Shown here: positions 33,711-43,102 of the stretch, in pieces | Layout of the letters: the number at the start of each line of letters is the position of its first letter | Position numbering within the stretch: the stretch's first letter is position 1 | Assembly (NCBI RefSeq): GCF_009900745.1 | Contig: NZ_WXVU01000001.1 | Coordinates: 310,001-374,000, forward strand | Length of the DNA stretch: 64,000 bases | Origin: Chryseobacterium sp. c4a | GTDB lineage: Bacteria > Bacteroidota > Bacteroidia > Flavobacteriales > Weeksellaceae | Direction of reading: 5' to 3' | Translations under genes and position numbers: made by a program | Notes under the pieces: generated by a model | Told to the model about the DNA's origin: nothing | The model's input: only the letters and a program-made list of their open reading frames with translations | Databases searched by the model: none

Positions 33711-34895
33711 ATGGACAGAAAATTAAAATTATTCCTGATTAAATCTTTTGCAGTATTAGCAGTTATACACATGGCTTACTTCATTTACGGATATGTAAAG
33801 TTTAAAGGCCTTAAGGATATTAATATTTATACAGAATTTTATAGGTTCAAATTTTATGATGATGTCTCGATTTCTCATGTTTTCGTAACTGGCCTTTTTT
33901 TGTTTTTCTTCGTTATTTTTCTTCTTAGAAATCATTCCAAAAAAAAGTATAAACTTTCTCAAAAATTAGGAATAGGTATTATACTTCTGTTGGTGTCCTT
34001 TTTCTCTCTGACTTTTTTCATCAGTTATAGTTTCGGTTTCAATGCGAAATTAAGAACTGACCTGCCTGAAAAAGATCTTAATAAAGACAAAACGCTTCTG
34101 AATGTCTTACAGCCTTTTTTATATAATTATACTTCCTATAGTTCGGAGAAACTCTTTAACCCTGAAAATATTTTATATCCTAAACCTTACCCTGTAATTG
34201 AGCAGATAGATACGGTGTACTACGATCCAAACAATAAAGAATATTATTCAACAGAATCCACCTATTACAGTATTGATACCCTAAAAATGCTGAGTACTGA
34301 TCATAGCAAAATAAGTAAGAAAGCGGGATCAGTATTTGAATTTATTGGGCTTGATCCTAATGAGTTGGAAAAAAGAATTATTTCTAAAAAGAAGATAGGA
34401 GACAGTACTGAAATTGTATTTAAAGGGGTAGAAGTAAATCCCCAATATGATGATAAAATGTGTATTTTTCTTGAAAACAAGTTTTTGTTTTTTCCATTGC
34501 ATAATGTTCCTGAACGACAGCAACAGTACCAAAATGCAGTCAAAAGGTATGATTTACTTTATAAATATAGTCAGGATTCATTGCTTTCCTCCTTTCAGAA
34601 ATTGGATGTTCTTTTAAAAAAATACAATATAGAATCGCAGATTGTCCCAAAAGATCTGAGCAAAGATGTCTTTTATTATAGAGATCATAAGCAAGAACCT
34701 TTGAATGCGATACGAAATACTTACGAAAGAAATGATTTAAAAGATAAATTCAAAACCCTTGACCGTTTGTTCTACAAACCCAATTATCTTCATCCTTCCA
34801 TTATGGAAATTTTCATCAGTGCTGTTATTGGCGTGTGGGTTGTTTTATTGTTATTATATTCGATCTGGAATTTCAGGAACAGAAAGCTTTCCTGA
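33711..34895 (+). CDS. Hypothetical membrane-anchored protein
   Basis: This 394-residue protein has three N-terminal hydrophobic helices: about 8-28, 52-72 (ISHVFVTGLFLFFFVIFLLR) and 86-106 (GIGIILLLVSFFSLTFFISY). A long soluble Lys/Tyr/Asp-rich domain fills residues 110-360. One final helix, IMEIFISAVIGVWVVLLLLY, is followed by a short basic tail. The soluble part is probably periplasmic. No family is recognised and no neighbour suggests a role. The hairpin over its ribosome-binding region may restrain translation. Confidence 0.75.
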   Translation: MDRKLKLFLIKSFAVLAVIHMAYFIYGYVKFKGLKDINIYTEFYRFKFYDDVSISHVFVTGLFLFFFVIFLLRNHSKKKYKLSQKLGIGIILLLVSFFSLTFFISYSFGFNAKLRTDLPEKDLNKDKTLLNVLQPFLYNYTSYSSEKLFNPENILYPKPYPVIEQIDTVYYDPNNKEYYSTESTYYSIDTLKMLSTDHSKISKKAGSVFEFIGLDPNELEKRIISKKKIGDSTEIVFKGVEVNPQYDDKMCIFLENKFLFFPLHNVPERQQQYQNAVKRYDLLYKYSQDSLLSSFQKLDVLLKKYNIESQIVPKDLSKDVFYYRDHKQEPLNAIRNTYERNDLKDKFKTLDRLFYKPNYLHPSIMEIFISAVIGVWVVLLLLYSIWNFRNRKLS

Positions 34896-34905
34896 AAAAT
34901 GAGTA

Positions 34906-36090
34906 CTAATGAAAATTTGAATTTTTTGTAATGTTCAGATAATCTTCCAGTACTTTCATCTGATCTTTATTTCCTCTTTTTATTCTTGAATTTCGGCTGA
35001 CAAGTTTATCATAGATCTTGTTGAAAAGTATTTTTGATTTTGGAAATAGTTTTCTGTTGGATACCTCCGGGATCTGAAGTCGTTTGCAAACTTCATCATC
35101 CAGGAGAAACCAGGTACAGCAGATGTGAAGGTATCTCAAATTTTTCCTTTGAAATTCAAATTTTAAAATAGGATTCTCCAGGGATTCATCCAATAAAGAA
35201 TGAGCCAAAAGAACAGAGTCTTTATCTGATGGAGGCTGGATGGAAGTCCATAAATAAAAATATGCTGTTGCCTGTTTTTTATCATCAGGAAGAAGTTGTT
35301 CCGGGATTCCAAGCAAGTAGCCTACATATTTCCATAGGTGGAAAATACCCTGCTCTTCTTCAACAGAGAAAGTGTTTCCTAATTTTTGAAGACTATGAAG
35401 AAAAACGAGGCTGAAACCAATATAAGTGGCCATCATATCCCAGGAATTGATGGGCTCACCCCAGTTTTCTGTATCCCATTCTTTATAATGTTTTTTGATA
35501 GAAAGTCTTGCGTAAGAGTGAATCAGACGGGTTTTAATAGCAAATTCATATCCTTTGGCGTGGAGATCTAATGCATTATAGCGGGTAACGTTCACCCAGA
35601 AATCCAAGGTTTCTGAAAGACGTTTTACAGCTCCTTTTTTCAATGCTTCCGTGACAATGAGAGGTTTATTGAGGTAAGCATAATCATAGCCTCCGATCAG
35701 ACAATAATCTCTTAGGGAAATTAAAGAATCCAGATTACTTCGCATGCAAAGTTCAGCGCCGTTTTTTAAAAGGTTATAATCGAGCCATTCAGGAATTCTT
35801 TGGGTTTGGGCGAACAATTTTTTTACACTTTCAGGAACATCATCATGTTCGGAAATTCCATTTCGGATATACCCTTCTATTTCTCTCGATGCTTCATGAA
35901 ATTTTTTAGTAAAATAAACCTCTTTTACCACCGCATCTCCGATTTCATCTACATGATAAAAGAAGGGAGCATATTTTTCAAAATCTTTAAAACCCACTTC
36001 AGCACCAGAAAATTCAATCAATAGTTTTCCGTTACCGTTTTCCCAAAAGTCTTTGAAATGGGGAGCATCTTTAAACCGTGGCTGTATCAT
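34906..36090 (-). CDS. MpaB/rubber-oxygenase-like protein (DUF2236)
   Basis: This 394-residue protein resembles the ER-bound oxygenase MpaB and latex-clearing (Lcp) DUF2236 family, which are b-type haem oxygenases or related folds. Recognisable parts are LLIEFSGAEVGFKDFEKYAP near residues 23-42, SLISLRDYCLIGGYDYAYLN, and the conserved helix IHSYARLSIKKHYKEWDTEN, whose histidine may coordinate haem. The C-terminal part includes HLWKYVGYLLGIPEQLLPDD. There is no signal peptide, so it is probably cytoplasmic. Its substrate is unknown. The 3' end is only 10 bases from the convergent gene, with no separate terminator. The PAS-LuxR regulator just upstream is on the same strand. Confidence 0.8.
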   Translation of the reverse strand: MIQPRFKDAPHFKDFWENGNGKLLIEFSGAEVGFKDFEKYAPFFYHVDEIGDAVVKEVYFTKKFHEASREIEGYIRNGISEHDDVPESVKKLFAQTQRIPEWLDYNLLKNGAELCMRSNLDSLISLRDYCLIGGYDYAYLNKPLIVTEALKKGAVKRLSETLDFWVNVTRYNALDLHAKGYEFAIKTRLIHSYARLSIKKHYKEWDTENWGEPINSWDMMATYIGFSLVFLHSLQKLGNTFSVEEEQGIFHLWKYVGYLLGIPEQLLPDDKKQATAYFYLWTSIQPPSDKDSVLLAHSLLDESLENPILKFEFQRKNLRYLHICCTWFLLDDEVCKRLQIPEVSNRKLFPKSKILFNKIYDKLVSRNSRIKRGNKDQMKVLEDYLNITKNSNFH

Positions 36091-36170
36091 TGTTCATTCC
36101 TTTATCTATAAAAGTACAAGTTTTGCACCGAATTTTTATGGTGAGATTTGTCAGGAATAGAAGTGAGGTT

Positions 36171-36983
36171 TTACAAGTATCCCCATTCAAAAGCCATTTT
36201 AATGAGCTCAGAGCAGTTTTTGCAATTTGCTTTTCTTAAAATATTTTTCCGGTGGGTTCTTACAGTTTCTTCGGAAATGTTCAATCGTTCAGAGATTTTT
36301 CCAGCGGAATAGCCTTGTGCGATATAGGTAATAATTTCAACCTCTCTTTTGGTAAAATTGACAGGGATAGGTGTCGTAATTTTATCATTTTTTTGCCATT
36401 GCATCTGATGGAAATCTTCATTCCCATTGATTCCGGAGATTAAAACGGTGTAAGAATTCTGATGGGTGATATGTTCAATATTGGTGTGGATATTAATTGC
36501 CTGTAAAACGCGGCCACTTTCATCCCTGTAAGTGTGTAAAGACTGATGATGAAAAAGTTCGTAATTTCCTTTGATGGTTTTCATCCGAAAACAATAACTA
36601 AATTTCAGTTCTGAAAGGCGGTCGGAAGCATTTATTTCTACCATTTTTGCCATGCACATTCTTTCGGCTTCCATTACAAATTCCAGGTCATCAGGATGGA
36701 TGAGGTCTATGATTTCCTTGAGATGTAAGGGATATTTGCTTAGCCCGTGTATTTTTAGAATGTTTTCATGATGGTTATAAATGGTACTGTCTGTGAAGTT
36801 GATGATGTAATGGTAAAACTTTCCGGGGGCAAAAACTTCTCCAATAATGCGTTCTATAGAAGGAACTGTCAACATTGTATTTTCATTCTGAAGAAGTTCC
36901 GGGTAATTATTCCACACTCTGGTCAGAAGATGGGGCTTTTTTGCCTGAGTTATAAATTTTTTATCCATGGTTGATGTTTTCAT
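36171..36983 (-). CDS. PAS-LuxR transcription regulator
   Basis: This 270-residue regulator has an N-terminal PAS-like sensor (about 30-170; FHHQSLHTYRDESGRVLQAI is the typical PAC strand) and a LuxR helix-turn-helix at about 205-268. The latter includes FTKREVEIITYIAQGYSAGK, ISERLNISEETVRTHRKNIL and NCKNCSELIKMAFEWGYL. It lacks a receiver domain, so it senses a ligand or redox change directly. It sits 80 bases upstream of the MpaB-like gene on the same strand, the natural candidate for a target or cotranscribed partner. Confidence 0.88.
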   Translation of the reverse strand: MKTSTMDKKFITQAKKPHLLTRVWNNYPELLQNENTMLTVPSIERIIGEVFAPGKFYHYIINFTDSTIYNHHENILKIHGLSKYPLHLKEIIDLIHPDDLEFVMEAERMCMAKMVEINASDRLSELKFSYCFRMKTIKGNYELFHHQSLHTYRDESGRVLQAINIHTNIEHITHQNSYTVLISGINGNEDFHQMQWQKNDKITTPIPVNFTKREVEIITYIAQGYSAGKISERLNISEETVRTHRKNILRKANCKNCSELIKMAFEWGYL

Positions 36984-37173
36984 AAAAATAATAAAATTCT
37001 GTTAAAAAAAATCCCCCTTTTGTGGTATTTCATTTAGCTTCAAAGTATTGTAGCTTTATATAAAACTAATGACCATGGAAGCTCAATTTTAAAATTCTTT
37101 TGTTTTACAGTTGAAGCTTTCTTCTTTTCTTTATTTCTATTCAAAAAGAACTTTAACCATAAAATTAAATCTA

Positions 37174-37608
37174 ATGGAGAAATTCAATATTTTGAAAAAT
37201 GATAATCCGCTTGAAATTCAAGTTGTTGCGGATACTGTGAAGCCTGCCCAAACTTTAGTGTATAAGGTAAAAGGTGACTCTTACGAGTTATTAACTTCTT
37301 CTAAGAAAACTTTTGACGGAAATATTACTTATAATGCGTTTAACGAAATCATATTTAAGGAAATTACAGATAATATCGGAAGTCTAGAAGGCTGGAAATT
37401 AAGAATAATAACATTTGTAAACTCATTGCCAGCCAGTGTGAAAGACAAAGAAGGTTTTCAAGAGTATGTATTGAAAGGCAATGTGAGAATGAAATATACA
37501 CTAAAAGAAATGAAAAATATCCAGGAGTATGGTGTTGTAAAGGAAACAGATTTTGTTTTAAATAAATTTAATGAAGGAATGATAATAAAAGATATTGAAA
37601 TGTCATGA
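37174..37608 (+). CDS. Hypothetical protein, coupled to 37605 gene
   Basis: This 144-residue soluble protein starts MEKFNILKNDNPLEIQVVAD. It has no signal peptide, contains mostly beta-type sequence (TLVYKVKGDSYELLTSSKKT, GWKLRIITFVNSLPASVKD) and ends MIIKDIEMS. No family is recognised. ATG 37174 is preferred to the longer frame at 37111, whose extension lies in AT-rich leader sequence. The stop overlaps the next start by 4 bases (ATGA), so the two genes are translationally coupled and probably work together at the envelope. Confidence 0.65.
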   Translation: MEKFNILKNDNPLEIQVVADTVKPAQTLVYKVKGDSYELLTSSKKTFDGNITYNAFNEIIFKEITDNIGSLEGWKLRIITFVNSLPASVKDKEGFQEYVLKGNVRMKYTLKEMKNIQEYGVVKETDFVLNKFNEGMIIKDIEMS

Positions 37609-38702
37609 AAACTATAGTAAGTATTGTATTGATTTTTTGTACAATCTGTTTTAAGGCTCAAAAATTTCCTGGGAGTATTAGTATTGATAATCTAAAGACA
37701 CCAAATTCTCCAGCATTTGTACTTTTGGATGAAGCTCCCACAAATATTGAAAGTCCTCAAACCATGAAAGCTTTGGCACTAAGTCTGGTAAGTTCTTTTA
37801 ATTCTTCCAGTGGTTTTCCGTCAAACTTTGCAGTAGATTTTACTCCGTATTTTATCACTGATACAAAAAAAACGTTCAGGGAATATAATGGGTTTAATGA
37901 TAAAGGTGAGTATAATTCTTTTTCATCAGCTTATAAAAATTTATCAGTTTCTTTTGCATTTGTGAAAAAAGATTCCGTTCAGAATATGGCGATAGGATTT
38001 AAAACTACATTAGTAAAATTAATTTCCTCAGATCAGAAAAGGTATTTTACGAAAGATTTGCCGGAAATCTATGAAAAGTTGGAACAACATAGACAAAAAA
38101 ACTTTGATCCGATTACTCTTAAAAATAAGTCAGAAAAAGTATATGACTCTTTGGTAGAAAAATACAACAAAGCATATTCAGATTATATGGATTTTAAACC
38201 TGTGTTTATTATAAATATAGCAGGAGCTTACAATCATTTTTTTGATAATTCTATGAGTTCGTCAGGAAAGTTCGGAAGATTGGGAGGTTGGATTACTATG
38301 AATTATAATACTCAACTTGTAACCAATAAGGAAGGAGTTAATAAAAATAATTATTTAAGTCTGTATGGGTTTGGTAGGGTTTTAAGAGATGAAATGACTT
38401 TTGATATGGAATCTAGGGCTTATATTAAGGACACTTATACCGATATAGGTGCTAAAATTGATTTACAATTTGATAAATTAACGATAGGCTATGAATATAT
38501 CAGGCGGTCCGGGAATAATTCAAGTAATGATTATCGCTCCTTAGGAAGCATTAAATATGAAATTAATACTAATATTTCCATTATTGGAGGATTTGGTAAA
38601 AATTTTCAAACGGATAAAGATTTAGTTTCCTTCTTAGGAATCAACTGGGGGCTTAACTTTAACAATGATTTTGAGACAGATACACCTAAATCAACAAAAT
38701 AA
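37605..38702 (+). CDS. Exported protein, barrel-like C-terminal half
   Basis: This 365-residue protein has the signal peptide MKTIVSIVLIFCTICFKAQ. Residues 30-80 hold FVLLDEAPTNIESPQTMKAL, and the region after residue 195 alternates strands (FIINIAGAYNHFFDNSMSSS, YLSLYGFGRVLRDEMTFDME, KLTIGYEYIRRSGNNSSNDY) typical of an outer-membrane barrel. A Lys/Gln-rich helical insert lies at about 145-190. It is translationally coupled to the soluble 144-residue protein upstream. The family is not recognised. A surface or export complex is possible, which is only inferred from coupling and the signal peptide. Confidence 0.68.
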   Translation: MKTIVSIVLIFCTICFKAQKFPGSISIDNLKTPNSPAFVLLDEAPTNIESPQTMKALALSLVSSFNSSSGFPSNFAVDFTPYFITDTKKTFREYNGFNDKGEYNSFSSAYKNLSVSFAFVKKDSVQNMAIGFKTTLVKLISSDQKRYFTKDLPEIYEKLEQHRQKNFDPITLKNKSEKVYDSLVEKYNKAYSDYMDFKPVFIINIAGAYNHFFDNSMSSSGKFGRLGGWITMNYNTQLVTNKEGVNKNNYLSLYGFGRVLRDEMTFDMESRAYIKDTYTDIGAKIDLQFDKLTIGYEYIRRSGNNSSNDYRSLGSIKYEINTNISIIGGFGKNFQTDKDLVSFLGINWGLNFNNDFETDTPKSTK

Positions 38703-38710
38703 GAGTAACA

Positions 38711-38740
38711 AAAAAGCCTTCCCATCGGGAAGGCTATATT
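38711..38740. terminator. Bidirectional terminator
   Basis: AGCCTTCCC (38715-38723) pairs with GGGAAGGCT (38727-38735), preceded by AAAAAA (so a T run for gapA on the minus strand). It separates the convergent 37605 and gapA genes. Confidence 0.88.
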
Positions 38741-38766
38741 ATTTATTGCTTATCGCTCGTTACTTA

Positions 38767-39783
<1,017 letters not shown>

Positions 39784-39804
39784 TTATTAGATTTATAAAA
39801 ATAA

Positions 39805-40791
39805 TTAGATTGCTAAAATTTCTGAAATCAACATTAAATCTTTATTGATTTCATTATGTTTTTTAATGGCTTCTTCAATAGGCGTATACACCACATCGTT
39901 GGAACGCATTCCTGCCATTACATTCGTTTGACCATCCATTAATCCTACTACAGCACCATATCCCAATCTGCTGGCCAATACTCTGTCTGCACAACTAGGA
40001 GATCCTCCTCTTTGCATGTGTCCCAAAACTGCTACACGAATGTCATAATCAGGGAATATTTTCTTTGTTTTTTCAGCCAGTTCATAAACATTGGCTAGCT
40101 TTTCTCCTTCTGCTACGACTACAATACTAGATGCTTTTCCTGTTTTTTCAGCTTTTCTGAATTTCTCAAAAAGATCATCCGTGCTGTCTTTTTTCTCAGG
40201 AATTAAAATATCCAAAGCACCTGTTGCTAAACCACTGTTTAAAGCGATAAAACCAGCATCACGACCCATTACTTCCACAAAGAAAACCCTGTTGTGAGAA
40301 GTTGCCGTATCACGGATTTTATCAATCGCATCCATAGCAGTATTCAACGCAGTGTCATATCCGATGGTATTGTCTGTTCCGAAAATATCATTATCAATCG
40401 TTCCCGGAATACCAATCACACGGATTCCAAATTCTTCACTGAAGATTTTTGCACCCGTAAAAGTTCCATCTCCACCGATACATACCAGTCCGTCGATACC
40501 CAGCTTTACACAGTTATCATAGGCCTTCTGACGGCCTTCTTTAGTTCTGAATTCAGTAGATCTGGCAGACTTTAGAATAGTTCCACCTTGGTTGATTATA
40601 TTTTTTACGGAACGGGCTCCCATTTTTAGGAAATCATTGCTGATAAGGCCATTGTAGCCTTCCCTTACTCCGTAGCATTCAATATTATAGTAATTGGCGG
40701 TTCTTACTACCGCTCTTAATGCTGCATTCATACCTGGAGAGTCTCCTCCTGAAGTAAGAACTGCAATCTTTTTTACAGCACTCTCTTTCAT
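39805..40791 (-). CDS. pfkA: 6-Phosphofructokinase
   Basis: This 328-residue ATP-dependent enzyme phosphorylates fructose 6-phosphate. It shows AVLTSGGDSPGMNAALRAVV, LVCIGGDGTFTGAKIFSEEF, GTIDNDIFGTDNTIGYDTAL (the TIDND catalytic loop) and VAVLGHMQRGGSPSCADRVL. The Gly in GGDGT points to the ATP-dependent class rather than the PPi enzymes, which have Asp there. It is the first gene of the pfkA-gapA operon. A TAAATTTG -7 element lies at 40812-40819 on the minus strand. Confidence 0.97.
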   Translation of the reverse strand: MKESAVKKIAVLTSGGDSPGMNAALRAVVRTANYYNIECYGVREGYNGLISNDFLKMGARSVKNIINQGGTILKSARSTEFRTKEGRQKAYDNCVKLGIDGLVCIGGDGTFTGAKIFSEEFGIRVIGIPGTIDNDIFGTDNTIGYDTALNTAMDAIDKIRDTATSHNRVFFVEVMGRDAGFIALNSGLATGALDILIPEKKDSTDDLFEKFRKAEKTGKASSIVVVAEGEKLANVYELAEKTKKIFPDYDIRVAVLGHMQRGGSPSCADRVLASRLGYGAVVGLMDGQTNVMAGMRSNDVVYTPIEEAIKKHNEINKDLMLISEILAI

Positions 40792-40811
40792 CTAGTAAAA
40801 AATTTCGAACA

Positions 40812-40819
40812 CAAATTTA
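40812..40819 (-). promoter_or_regulatory. -7 element of pfkA-gapA operon
   Basis: CAAATTTA on the plus strand reads TAAATTTG on the minus strand, 20 bases before the pfkA start. No TTG is seen at the expected distance. Confidence 0.6.
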
Positions 40820-40874
40820 CAAAAACAAGTTCAGATTATCGTAGTAACTTTCCAATAGTTTTGAATATATATAA

Positions 40875-41756
40875 TTAAAAGCTTCTGAAGTTTGTTGGAT
40901 TAAAAATATACCTTGCTGTTTTAGTCTCAGGAGCATTTATATCAAAATCATACCATGGCGAAATGTTTTTTTGAAAAGGATTGGATAACAGGTGTATAGA
41001 TTGTGCAGGTGTAAATCCTTCTCCTAATAAAAATAATTTTTTCCCCTCTTTATTTTGACAAACTCCAGCGATAAAAACTACATGTCCAGGACTTCCCGGA
41101 GTGATCAGAATGTCTCCGGTTTTTAAATCAGAACTCTTTAAGACTGGTTTTGTTTCTTTATTGAGTGAAATCGTTCCCGCATAATTAAAGATAAGATCCA
41201 GATAACTTCTGAAATTCTGATAAGAATTATCAAACCCCGCTGTTTTTCTAAAGCTTACAGAATTTCCATTCACAAAAGCTCTTGTTCCGTTTTTATAATC
41301 GTTCCAGCTGACTAAATGACCACTGGTAAAATGGAACTTAATATCATCTTCCTTTTTTATTTTGTATAAATATTCAGCTTGCAGTCGGATTACTGCATCT
41401 GCACATTGCTGAAGATCTTTATTTCCTGTATCAATATCAAAAACAGCTTCATGAAGATGCTGGGTGGAAATAGGAGAACCATCATATCTTAAAATCTGGC
41501 TTCCATAAGGTTTCAATGTAAAGTTTTCAATAAAATAACCAAAAGAATCTGGTTTCTCTTCTTGCCATTGATAATCTTTGGGCGGAGAAAATCTTTCTCT
41601 CACTGTATTTTTATCCTTATTGATCTGTACTGAACTTACAGGTGTTAAAACTTCAGTTTCCTGAGAAGGGAGGAGGTTTGAGGGTTTCTTATCCTGAGTG
41701 CACCCCAATATAATCAAAGTAATTATTCCTCCTGAAATAATTTTTTTCATAGTCAT
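40875..41756 (-). CDS. DUF4846-family lipoprotein
   Basis: This 293-residue protein has a short signal and lipobox (ITLIILGCTQ), so Cys near residue 20 is probably lipidated. The body matches DUF4846: RFSPPKDYQWQEEKPDSFGY near residue 55, LRYDGSPISTQHLHEAVFDI, CADAVIRLQAEYLY, and in the second half LKTGDILITPGSPGHVVFIA, followed by GEGFTPAQSIHLLSNP and ISPWYDFD. The GxxGH motif recalls NlpC-like hydrolases, but catalytic residues are unproven. Two in-frame ATGs (41756 and 41750) are possible. Terminators are not obvious. Its role may be at the cell wall. Confidence 0.85.
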   Translation of the reverse strand: MTMKKIISGGIITLIILGCTQDKKPSNLLPSQETEVLTPVSSVQINKDKNTVRERFSPPKDYQWQEEKPDSFGYFIENFTLKPYGSQILRYDGSPISTQHLHEAVFDIDTGNKDLQQCADAVIRLQAEYLYKIKKEDDIKFHFTSGHLVSWNDYKNGTRAFVNGNSVSFRKTAGFDNSYQNFRSYLDLIFNYAGTISLNKETKPVLKSSDLKTGDILITPGSPGHVVFIAGVCQNKEGKKLFLLGEGFTPAQSIHLLSNPFQKNISPWYDFDINAPETKTARYIFNPTNFRSF

Positions 41757-41824
41757 TTGATTCGGTTACAAATATGGGATTTTTTGGGAAATATTGAAAT
41801 ATAGAATCTAAGCTTTTATTTTCC

Positions 41825-42030
41825 ACCATTTTTTTGCCACGAATACCCGAATTTCTTTTTTTACTGTTGCTAGAATAAAATTAAACATCCATAATATTTA
41901 TAAATAAAATTATTCGTGAATTCGTGGCAATAATTTAGCGGTGTACAATTTTATCGAAGATAAAATCCTTGCGCCTTAATACCCTTGCCTATTCAATATA
42001 ATTTTGCGACTTTGTGTCTTCCAACAAAGA
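41825..42030. repeat. Dispersed palindromic repeat, copy C
   Basis: TTGCCACGAATACCCGAATTT (about 41836) and AAATTATTCGTGAATTCGTGGCAA (41907-41930) are inverted arms. TACAATTTTATCGAAGATAAAATC with CCTTGCGCCTTAA (41944-41978) is the hairpin core, and the tail 42002-42028 (TTTTGCGACTTTGTGTCTTCC...) completes the unit. The tail runs into the end of the HxlR gene. Confidence 0.75.
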
Positions 42031-42366
42031 ATTCTCATTTTCAGGAATCAGTAGTTTTCCCCAATCATTCAGCTGCCACAGAATAGCAACCAGCTTTTCA
42101 CCAAGCTCAGTCAGCGTATATTCAACTCTGGGAGGAAGTTCATTAAAAGATTGTTTGGTCAGAATACCATCTTCCACCATTTCTGTGAGCTGCTGATTAA
42201 GAACTCTTCGATCTACTTTTGCAATTCCACGTAAAAATTCACTGGGACGTTTCTTTCCCTCATTGATCTGCCAAACGATAGGAATTTTCCATTTTCCACT
42301 GATCGTATTGACAGCAACTTCCAATGGACAAATTTTATTTTCTTCGGCTCTTCCCTTTATTTCCAT
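41989..42366 (-). CDS. HxlR-family winged-helix regulator
   Basis: This 125-residue regulator has the HxlR signature: CPLEVAVNTISGKWKIPIVW, then RPSEFLRGIAKVDRRVLNQQ and LTELGEKLVAILWQLNDWGK. The N-terminal Cys20 (in KICPLE) is the conserved residue that senses redox or electrophile stress in many members. It is divergent from the peroxiredoxin-like gene 97 bases away, which it probably controls. The last codons, reading LLEDTKSQNYIE, lie inside the intergenic repeat, so the C-terminus appears to be supplied by the repeat. Confidence 0.9.
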   Translation of the reverse strand: MEIKGRAEENKICPLEVAVNTISGKWKIPIVWQINEGKKRPSEFLRGIAKVDRRVLNQQLTEMVEDGILTKQSFNELPPRVEYTLTELGEKLVAILWQLNDWGKLLIPENENSLLEDTKSQNYIE

Positions 42367-42463
42367 AAAATTGACTTTTTTATCCCTATGGGCGAAAAAT
42401 ATGCGTTATTGCTTATTTGTAGAGGCTTTTAGACCTTTGTAAAAATAATAAAATTAAAAAACA

Positions 42464-43102
42464 ATGAATACACTGGCTAAACAGATTGAATATTTGAATC
42501 AGGAATTATCTTCACAGCTTCCACAGGAGATATTGGAGGTATTCGGAAAGTCTATTGAAGAGATGAAAACTCTAAATATTGAAGAAAATAGCATTCGGAT
42601 AGGAGATCAAATACCAGAATTTTCATTGCTAAATGCTTTTGGAAAAATAATCACTTCTGAAGAAGTTCTCAAAAATGGAAAAATGATTTTGGTTTTTTAC
42701 AGAGGAAATTGGTGCCCTTACTGTAATTTGGAACTAAAATTTTTACAAGACAATCTTTCCAGAATACAAGAGAGAGGAGCCGTTTTAATTGCAGTTTCTC
42801 CGCAAATCCCGGATCATTCTCTTAATATAACCGAAAAAAATAATCTTGAGTTTGAAGTACTGACTGATGTTGATAATCATTATGCTGAAAAATTAGGCAT
42901 TGTTTTTAAGTTACAGGATTTTGTGCTTCCTTATTATAAAGGTCTTGGGATTGATCTTTTTGATTTCAATAAAAATAATGATCATATTTTACCTGTTCCG
43001 GCAGTTTTTGTAATTGATGAAAATAGAATGGTTACCTATAAATTTTTAGACGTAAATTACATGAATCGAGTAGATGTGGAAGAATTAATACAAGCATTAT
43101 GA
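42464..43102 (+). CDS. Peroxiredoxin-like AhpC/TSA protein
   Basis: This 212-residue thioredoxin-fold protein has an N-terminal helical extension (about 1-45). The redox site FYRGNWCPYCNLELKFLQDN carries a CPYC pair rather than the single peroxidatic Cys and PxxxT context of classical peroxiredoxins. Further down it has LIAVSPQIPDHS and a C-terminal VPAVFVIDENRMVTYKFLDV. It belongs to the peroxiredoxin-like branch found with HxlR regulators. It overlaps the downstream HEAT-repeat gene by 4 bases. A likely role is thiol-disulfide or peroxide stress defence under HxlR control, which is inferred. Confidence 0.87.
   Translation: MNTLAKQIEYLNQELSSQLPQEILEVFGKSIEEMKTLNIEENSIRIGDQIPEFSLLNAFGKIITSEEVLKNGKMILVFYRGNWCPYCNLELKFLQDNLSRIQERGAVLIAVSPQIPDHSLNITEKNNLEFEVLTDVDNHYAEKLGIVFKLQDFVLPYYKGLGIDLFDFNKNNDHILPVPAVFVIDENRMVTYKFLDVNYMNRVDVEELIQAL

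Noticed and set aside
37111..37173. N-terminal extension of the 144-residue protein
   Set aside because: It is a hydrophobic, low-complexity translation of an AT-rich leader. The ATG at 37174 gives a normal soluble start.
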